A stretch of DNA of 11,765 nucleotides from Candidatus Mediterraneibacter stercorigallinarum (GTDB lineage: Bacteria; Bacillota; Clostridia; Lachnospirales; Lachnospiraceae), in contig DXCD01000056.1 of NCBI GenBank assembly GCA_019116185.1, forward strand, positions 1 to 11,765, in the 5' to 3' direction. This document shows positions 7,599 to 11,765 of this stretch, in pieces (position 1 is the stretch's first letter; each line of letters begins with the position of its first letter). The position numbers were made by a program, and so were the translations under genes. Under the pieces are notes generated by a model. The model was not told the DNA's origin and did not search any database. It saw nothing but the letters and a program-made list of their open reading frames with translations.

Positions 7599-9158
7599 GT
7601 GAATTTAAAAAAAGCAAAAATTAGAGAAAGATTACAGGAAAAATTATATGAAAAATTAAATGAAACCTTGAAAGCAGTTCTTCCCATTATCGCGATCGTG
7701 CTGTTTCTGTGCTTTACGATCGCGCCCCTGGAACCGGGAATCCTTCTGTCTTTCCTGTTGGGAGCGGTGCTGCTGATCGTGGGCATGATGTTCTTTACTC
7801 TGGGCGTGGATATGTCAATGACGCCGATCGGAGAGAATGTGGGAATCTGTATGACCCAGACAAAGAAGCTGGGAGTTATGGTCCTTCTGAGTTTTATACT
7901 TGGATTTATCGTTACAATATCTGAGCCGGATCTCCAGGTACTGGCAGAACAGGTCCCGGCAGTGCCGAATATGATTTTGGTGCTTTCCGTGGCGTTTGGC
8001 GTGGGCCTTTTTCTTGTTGCAGCGCTTCTGCGCATGCTCTTTAACATCACACTGGCACATATGCTGATCGTGCTGTATATCATAGTATTTGGACTGGCGT
8101 TTCTCGCACCGGGAGATTTTATTGCAGTGGCATTTGACGCGGGCGGCGTGACGACCGGGCCTATGACAGTGCCCTTTATCATGTCTCTGGGAATCGGTAT
8201 CTCTGCCATCCGAAGTGACGAGAGGGCGGAGGACGACAGTTTCGGACTTGTGGCGCTGTCTTCTGTGGGCCCCATTTTGTCTGTTCTCGCGCTCAGCCTG
8301 ATCTACCGGCCGGAGAGCGCCCGGTACGTGCCGGACAAAATACCGGAGATCAGTGATTCCGTGGAGCTGTGGAAGCTTTTTGCGGAAGAATTCCCCGAAT
8401 ACATGAAAGAGATGGCGATTTCGCTTCTTCCGATTATCATATTCTTTGTGATCTTCCAGATCATATTTAAAAGGATGCAGAAAAGGATGCTGATCAAGAC
8501 CGCTGTGGGAATGATATATACTTATGCGGGCCTGGTCCTTTTTCTCACCGGAGTGAATGCCGGGTTTATGCCGGCCGGAAACTATCTGGGACAGGTGCTT
8601 GCGGACAATCCGTACCGGTGGGTGATTATCCCCATCGGCATGGTTATCGGATATTTTATCGTCCGCGCGGAGCCGGCGGTGTTCGTCCTGACCCATCAGG
8701 TAGAGGATATCACATCCGGGGCGATCAGCGCGGGTGCCATGAGCTTAAGCCTCTCCATAGGTGTTGCGGTTTCGCTGGGGCTGGCAATGATCCGTGTGCT
8801 GACCGGGATCTCCATATTCTGGTTTGTGATCCCGGGATATGCAGCAGCGCTGATCCTGTCATTTTTCGTGCCGAAGATCTTTACGGCGATTGCGTTTGAT
8901 TCCGGCGGCGTGGCGTCCGGTCCTATGACAGCCACCTTTCTGCTCCCTTTTGCGATCGGAGCATGTGTAAGCGTGGGCGGGGACATTGTCACGGACGCGT
9001 TCGGCGTGGTGGCAATGGTTGCCATGACGCCCCTGATCACGATACAAGTCTTGGGACTTGTGTACCGGATCAGCTCCACCTATATTGAAGAAGCAGAAAC
9101 AGGAACTGCGGATGCCGCGTTTGTCCAGTCTGCGGATGATGAGATTATAGAACTTTAA
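7599..9158 (+). CDS. DUF1538 family membrane protein, probable transporter
   Basis: A 519-residue polytopic membrane protein matching DUF1538 by recall. It has two homologous halves. Each carries a glycine-rich signature, AFDAGGVTTGPMT (from residue 178) and AFDSGGVASGPMT (from residue 432), followed by an FGLVAL/FGVVAM segment and an LxLIYRP/LGLVYRI ending. This pseudo-twofold plan is common in transporters and channels. The glycine motifs probably line the transport path, by inference. The substrate is unknown. An amphipathic charged helix (about 3-22) precedes the first membrane helix. GTG 7599 gives MNLKKAKIRE, with AGGGA 4 bases or AAAGG 10 bases upstream; the in-frame ATG at 7581 lacks a ribosome site but is possible. 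The P-II-like gene begins 10 bases downstream and is the likely regulator. Confidence 0.85.
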   Translation: MNLKKAKIRERLQEKLYEKLNETLKAVLPIIAIVLFLCFTIAPLEPGILLSFLLGAVLLIVGMMFFTLGVDMSMTPIGENVGICMTQTKKLGVMVLLSFILGFIVTISEPDLQVLAEQVPAVPNMILVLSVAFGVGLFLVAALLRMLFNITLAHMLIVLYIIVFGLAFLAPGDFIAVAFDAGGVTTGPMTVPFIMSLGIGISAIRSDERAEDDSFGLVALSSVGPILSVLALSLIYRPESARYVPDKIPEISDSVELWKLFAEEFPEYMKEMAISLLPIIIFFVIFQIIFKRMQKRMLIKTAVGMIYTYAGLVLFLTGVNAGFMPAGNYLGQVLADNPYRWVIIPIGMVIGYFIVRAEPAVFVLTHQVEDITSGAISAGAMSLSLSIGVAVSLGLAMIRVLTGISIFWFVIPGYAAALILSFFVPKIFTAIAFDSGGVASGPMTATFLLPFAIGACVSVGGDIVTDAFGVVAMVAMTPLITIQVLGLVYRISSTYIEEAETGTADAAFVQSADDEIIEL

Positions 9159-9168
9159 GAGGTATGAT

Positions 9169-9849
9169 ATGAGTAAGATATATTTGCTGATGACGATTAC
9201 GAAACGGATGACAGAACGCCAGCTCCTGGCATGCTATGAGAAGAATGCCCTGTCCGCGGTTCTGTGTACGCTTGCAAAGGGAACAGCAACCAGCGAGATT
9301 CTTGACTGCCTGGGTCTGGAAATGACGGAGAAGATGGTCACCATGACTGTCGTATCTGATGAGACATGGGAAAATGTGAAAAGAGATATGGAAGACAACC
9401 TGCAGATCGATGTTCCGGGAACCGGGATCGCTTTTCTGGTTCCGGTCTCCAGCGTGGGCGGCAGGAAATTATTTCAGTTCCTTCTGGATGGACAGACATA
9501 TGAAAGAGAAGAGGAGAATGTGATGAAAGATACAAAATATGAATTGATCATCGTGATCGCAAACCAGGGATACAGCGAAATGGTGATGGATGCCGCAAGA
9601 TCACAGGGGGCAGGCGGCGGAACAGTCATTCATGCAAAGGGGACTGGTCTCGAGAAGGCGGAGAAATTCCTCGGAGTCTCTATTGCGGATGAGAAAGAAA
9701 TGATCTTTATCGTGGCGAAATCTGAGATGAAAAATGCAATCATGCGCTCCATTATGGACAATGCCGGGCTTGGGAGCAAGGCGAAATCAGTCGTATTTTC
9801 TCTGCCTGTGACGGATACTGCAGGACTGCGTCTCCAGGAAATTCAGTAA
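9169..9849 (+). CDS. Tandem P-II-like regulatory protein
   Basis: A 226-residue cytoplasmic protein made of two P-II-like domains, about 1-105 and 119-226. The halves align around AKGTATSEILDCLGL and AKGTGLEKAEKFLGV, and each ends near PV (VPVSSVGG, LPVTDTAG). The second half has GAGGGTVIHAKGTG, which is characteristic of P-II proteins encoded beside DUF1538 genes (recalled). Canonical P-II proteins are about 110 residues, so this is a fusion or duplication. By family analogy it would bind a nucleotide or other small ligand and gate the DUF1538 protein. No canonical T-loop tyrosine motif for uridylylation is recognised. AAGAGGT lies 5 bases before the ATG, and the spacing implies an operon with the transporter gene. 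The ligand is unknown. Confidence 0.82.
   Translation: MSKIYLLMTITKRMTERQLLACYEKNALSAVLCTLAKGTATSEILDCLGLEMTEKMVTMTVVSDETWENVKRDMEDNLQIDVPGTGIAFLVPVSSVGGRKLFQFLLDGQTYEREEENVMKDTKYELIIVIANQGYSEMVMDAARSQGAGGGTVIHAKGTGLEKAEKFLGVSIADEKEMIFIVAKSEMKNAIMRSIMDNAGLGSKAKSVVFSLPVTDTAGLRLQEIQ
9512..9525 (+). promoter_or_regulatory. Internal ribosome site at the second P-II-like domain
   Basis: Inside the P-II-like gene, AGGAG (9512-9516) sits 6 bases before an in-frame ATG (9523-9525, M119), exactly at the boundary of the second domain. Translation from it would give a 108-residue single P-II-like protein of canonical size. The site also encodes the EREEE linker, so it could be chance. Confidence 0.45.
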
Positions 9850-9872
9850 GGGTCATAAACGCGTATCATGTA

Positions 9873-9890
9873 TTCCAAAACAGATTGGAA
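9873..9890 (+). other. AT-rich hairpin after the P-II-like gene
   Basis: TTCCAA (9873-9878) and TTGGAA (9885-9890) are a perfect six-base inverted pair around a six-base loop, 24 bases after the stop. It is followed by AGAAATATAT rather than a T-run, and the stem is weak, so I do not call it a terminator. Confidence 0.25.
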
Positions 9891-9935
9891 AGAAATATAT
9901 CAGCGGAACGCCGACAACGTTTAGAAAAAGTTCAT

Positions 9936-9964
9936 TTGTATAAGGAATATAAGTGTACTATAAT
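9936..9964 (+). promoter_or_regulatory. Promoter for the ClpX-like gene
   Basis: A perfect TATAAT (9959-9964) lies 17 bases after TTGTAT (9936-9941; only 3 of 6 to TTGACA), in the 215-base gap between the P-II-like gene and the ClpX-like gene. Transcription would start near 9971, leaving a leader of about 94 bases. The weak -35 box leaves room for an activator or modest basal expression. Confidence 0.55.
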
Positions 9965-9969
9965 AAAAG

Positions 9970-10040
9970 GCATCCGGGGACAAAAACAGGATCCGGTAAT
10001 AGGCAAGTTCAAAGATCCTGAAGCCGGCCTCCGGAAATGC
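9970..10040 (+). promoter_or_regulatory. Structured 5' leader of the ClpX-like mRNA
   Basis: GCATCCGG (9970-9977) can pair with CCGGAAATGC (10031-10040; AA bulged), enclosing a perfect seven-pair stem of CAGGATC (9987-9993) with GATCCTG (10014-10020) and a 20-base loop. The outer stem begins at the predicted transcription start. It leaves the AAGGGA ribosome site (near 10053) free. It may protect the 5' end or serve as a control element. I do not recognise a known riboswitch. Confidence 0.4.
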
Positions 10041-10064
10041 TTGGTGTATGGAAGGGAACGATTT

Positions 10065-11582
10065 ATGTCAGATCAGGATTTCATCTTAGTAGATGAAGAA
10101 GATACAGAAAAAAATATAGAAAACAGCATAGAGAATAATACAGAAAACAATTCAGGCAAAGGCGGCGGAAAAGATGCATCTGCAGAAGAAAAAGACAGGG
10201 ATGAGATCGTTGCTTCCGACAAAAAGGAAGAAGATAAAGATAACGGGTATGAGAAGATCTGCTTTATCTGCCACCGCCCGGAGAGCGTGACGGGCAGAAT
10301 GATCGATCTTCCGAACAATATCACCGTGTGCCCGGACTGTATGCAGAAAAGTTTTGACGCTATGACCAGCGGCGCGGTAGATTTAAACCGCCTTATGAAC
10401 ACGCCGGGTATCCAGTTTCTCAATATGTCAGATCTGGAGAACTTGCAGCCCAGGCAGCAGAAGATCAAAAAAAAGAAAGAAAAGCCGAAAGAGTTTCATC
10501 AGCTTGATATTAAGAAGATCCCGGCGCCTCATAAGATCAAGGCAAGTCTGGATGAATACGTGGTGGGGCAGGAATATGCCAAGAAAGCGATGTCCGTGGC
10601 AGTGTACAACCATTATAAGCGGGTGGCAGCAGGCACGGCGGATGATATAGAGATCGAGAAATCCAACATGCTCATGATCGGACCGACAGGAAGCGGAAAG
10701 ACATATCTTGTGAAAACACTGGCCCGCCTTCTGGATGTGCCGCTGGCGATCACGGATGCCACATCACTGACAGAGGCCGGCTACATAGGTGACGATATTG
10801 AAAGCGTTGTATCCAAGCTGCTTGCAGCGGCGGACAATGATGTGGAGAAAGCGGAGCAGGGGATCATCTTTATCGATGAGATCGATAAGATCGCAAAGAA
10901 ACAGAATTCAAATCAGAGAGATGTAAGCGGCGAGTCTGTACAGCAGGGAATGCTGAAGCTTCTGGAGGGAAGCGATGTGGAAGTCCCGGTGGGCGCAAAC
11001 AGCAAGAATGCCATGGTGCCGCTCACTACGGTTAACACGAAGAATATTCTCTTCATCTGCGCAGGCGCGTTCCCGGACCTGGAAGAGATCATCCGGGAAA
11101 GGCTGCAGAAGAAGACCTCCATGGGATTTAATTCTGAGCTGAAAGACAAGTATGACAATGACAAAGATATCCTGTCCAAGGTGACAGTGGAAGATCTGAG
11201 GAAGTTTGGCATGATTCCTGAATTTCTCGGGCGTCTTCCTATCATTTTTACTCTCAAGGGGCTGGATAAGGATATGCTGGTTAAGATACTCAAAGAGCCT
11301 AAAAATGCGATCCTGAAACAATATCAGAAACTTCTCGCCCTGGACGAGGTGAGGCTGGACTTCAATGACGGGGCGCTGGAGGCGATCGCGGAGAAGGCAA
11401 TGCATAAGGACACAGGCGCACGCGCGCTGCGCGCCATTATCGAAGAGTTCATGCTGGACATCATGTATGAGATTCCGAAGGATGACAGCATCGGCGAGGT
11501 CGAGATCACCAGAGAGTATATCGAAGGGACAGGAGGACCGATTATCCGCCTCAGAGGACAGGAAGTGCCGCTGCTGGGATAA
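10065..11582 (+). CDS. ClpX-type AAA+ unfoldase, divergent paralogue
   Basis: A 505-residue ATP-driven protein unfoldase of the ClpX family. Order: an acidic Asn/Glu/Asp-rich tail (1-60), a four-cysteine zinc domain (C66, C69, C89, C92), a Lys-rich linker (about 123-140), then the AAA+ module with Walker A GPTGSGKT (K212), pore loop GYIG (239-242), Walker B FIDEID (D271, E272), MGF (353-355) at the ClpP-docking loop, arginine finger in EFLGRLP, and sensor 2 in GARALRAI. The RKH loop that helps E. coli ClpX grip substrates reads SKN (313-315). It is longer than E. coli ClpX (about 424) and no clpP or tig gene adjoins it, so a second, specialised unfoldase is likely. The frame is open back to 9885, but ATG 10065 has AAGGGA 7 bases upstream and follows a promoter. 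Confidence 0.88.
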   Translation: MSDQDFILVDEEDTEKNIENSIENNTENNSGKGGGKDASAEEKDRDEIVASDKKEEDKDNGYEKICFICHRPESVTGRMIDLPNNITVCPDCMQKSFDAMTSGAVDLNRLMNTPGIQFLNMSDLENLQPRQQKIKKKKEKPKEFHQLDIKKIPAPHKIKASLDEYVVGQEYAKKAMSVAVYNHYKRVAAGTADDIEIEKSNMLMIGPTGSGKTYLVKTLARLLDVPLAITDATSLTEAGYIGDDIESVVSKLLAAADNDVEKAEQGIIFIDEIDKIAKKQNSNQRDVSGESVQQGMLKLLEGSDVEVPVGANSKNAMVPLTTVNTKNILFICAGAFPDLEEIIRERLQKKTSMGFNSELKDKYDNDKDILSKVTVEDLRKFGMIPEFLGRLPIIFTLKGLDKDMLVKILKEPKNAILKQYQKLLALDEVRLDFNDGALEAIAEKAMHKDTGARALRAIIEEFMLDIMYEIPKDDSIGEVEITREYIEGTGGPIIRLRGQEVPLLG

Positions 11583-11586
11583 ATCA

Positions 11587-11723
11587 TAAATCTGGATTTG
11601 TCGGGGAGACTTTGCTGGAGTAAATCATCCGGAAACAGCGGGGTTTTTCAAGACGTATTCGCAGAGGGCGGGTGTGTGGCTTCGGTTCCTGATCCGTAAT
11701 CTGGGAAAGTCTAGAAAGGCAGG
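11587..11723 (+). repeat. Right copy of ~138-bp inverted structured repeat
   Basis: This is the inverted counterpart of bases 1-138. It begins four bases after the stop of the ClpX-like gene and runs in that gene's sense direction. Outer stem: AGACTTT (11607-11613) with AAAGTCT (11706-11712). Inner arms: GGAAA (11631-11635) with TTTTC (11645-11649), and CGGGT (11669-11673) with ATCCG (11692-11696) capped by a CUUCGG element. It lacks a proper terminator hairpin with T-run, although GGGGTTTTT (11640-11648) is present. Bases 11724-11765 after it hold nothing I can identify. Confidence 0.9.
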
Positions 11724-11765
11724 AAGCACGGCTAAAAACAATTGAACAGTGGACGATTCGGCTCC

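Noticed and set aside
7406..8696. Two long minus-strand open frames (about 290 codons each)
   Set aside because: They oppose the ligA end and the DUF1538 gene. Their translations are Ser/Ile/Thr- or His/Arg-rich, typical of the reverse of membrane-protein and GC-rich codons.
9885..10064. N-terminal 60-codon extension of the ClpX-like frame from TTG
   Set aside because: The segment holds a promoter and a foldable leader, and the ATG at 10065 has a proper ribosome site, so the upstream frame is open by chance.
11640..11648. GGGGTTTTT as an intrinsic terminator for the ClpX-like gene
   Set aside because: No complementary C-rich arm precedes the G-run, so a standard terminator stem cannot form.
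1..11723. Composite transposon or insertion sequence with terminal inverted repeats
   Set aside because: No transposase or integrase lies between the repeats, the enclosed genes include core functions such as ligA, and no target duplication can be checked at the left edge.
11587..11723. Integron attC site, suggested by position right after stop codons
   Set aside because: No GTTRRRY/RYYYAAC boxes are present and no integrase or cassette array is seen.

Overview
This window looks like chromosomal DNA of a gut-type Firmicute, most likely Lachnospiraceae. The grounds are roughly 50% GC, AGGAG-type ribosome binding sites, and protein families recalled as typical of that group: a DUF4358/MBOAT/DHHW cluster, a divergent LigA clade, and DUF1538 next to a P-II-like protein. 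No search was run, so all names rest on motifs and recognition.

Layout. A minus-strand gene of unknown function (136-621) diverges from a long plus-strand series. The two promoters abut between 659 and 715. The plus series starts with four genes for O-acetylation of a surface polysaccharide: a membrane-anchored SGNH hydrolase, a DUF4358 protein, an MBOAT acyltransferase and a DHHW protein (799-4662). A pseudouridine synthase starting inside the DHHW gene's end and a divergent NAD+-dependent DNA ligase follow (4655-7517). After a hairpin-bearing gap comes a two-gene unit: a duplicated DUF1538 membrane protein and a two-domain P-II-like regulator (7599-9849). The last gene is a ClpX-type AAA+ unfoldase (10065-11582) with its own promoter and a leader that can fold. 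I see no convincing intrinsic terminator, so 799-9849 may be read as one or a few overlapping transcripts.

The most unusual feature frames the window. Bases 1-138 and 11587-11723 are inverted copies of one ~138-bp element, about 96% identical. Each lies directly behind a stop codon in the sense direction of the gene before it. The element can be drawn as an RNA-like fold with an outer stem and inner hairpins, and two of the differences between copies replace a Watson-Crick pair with a G-U pair. It is probably a dispersed, structured repeat; inversion of the intervening DNA is a weaker possibility.

Other points of interest are the ClpX-like protein, which keeps a ClpP-docking-type MGF loop but has lost the RKH substrate-loop signature; the LigA, which differs from E. 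coli LigA at several catalytic or NAD+-contacting positions; and an internal ribosome binding site that could produce the second P-II-like domain alone. There are no tRNA or rRNA genes, CRISPR arrays, transposases or phage genes in the window.
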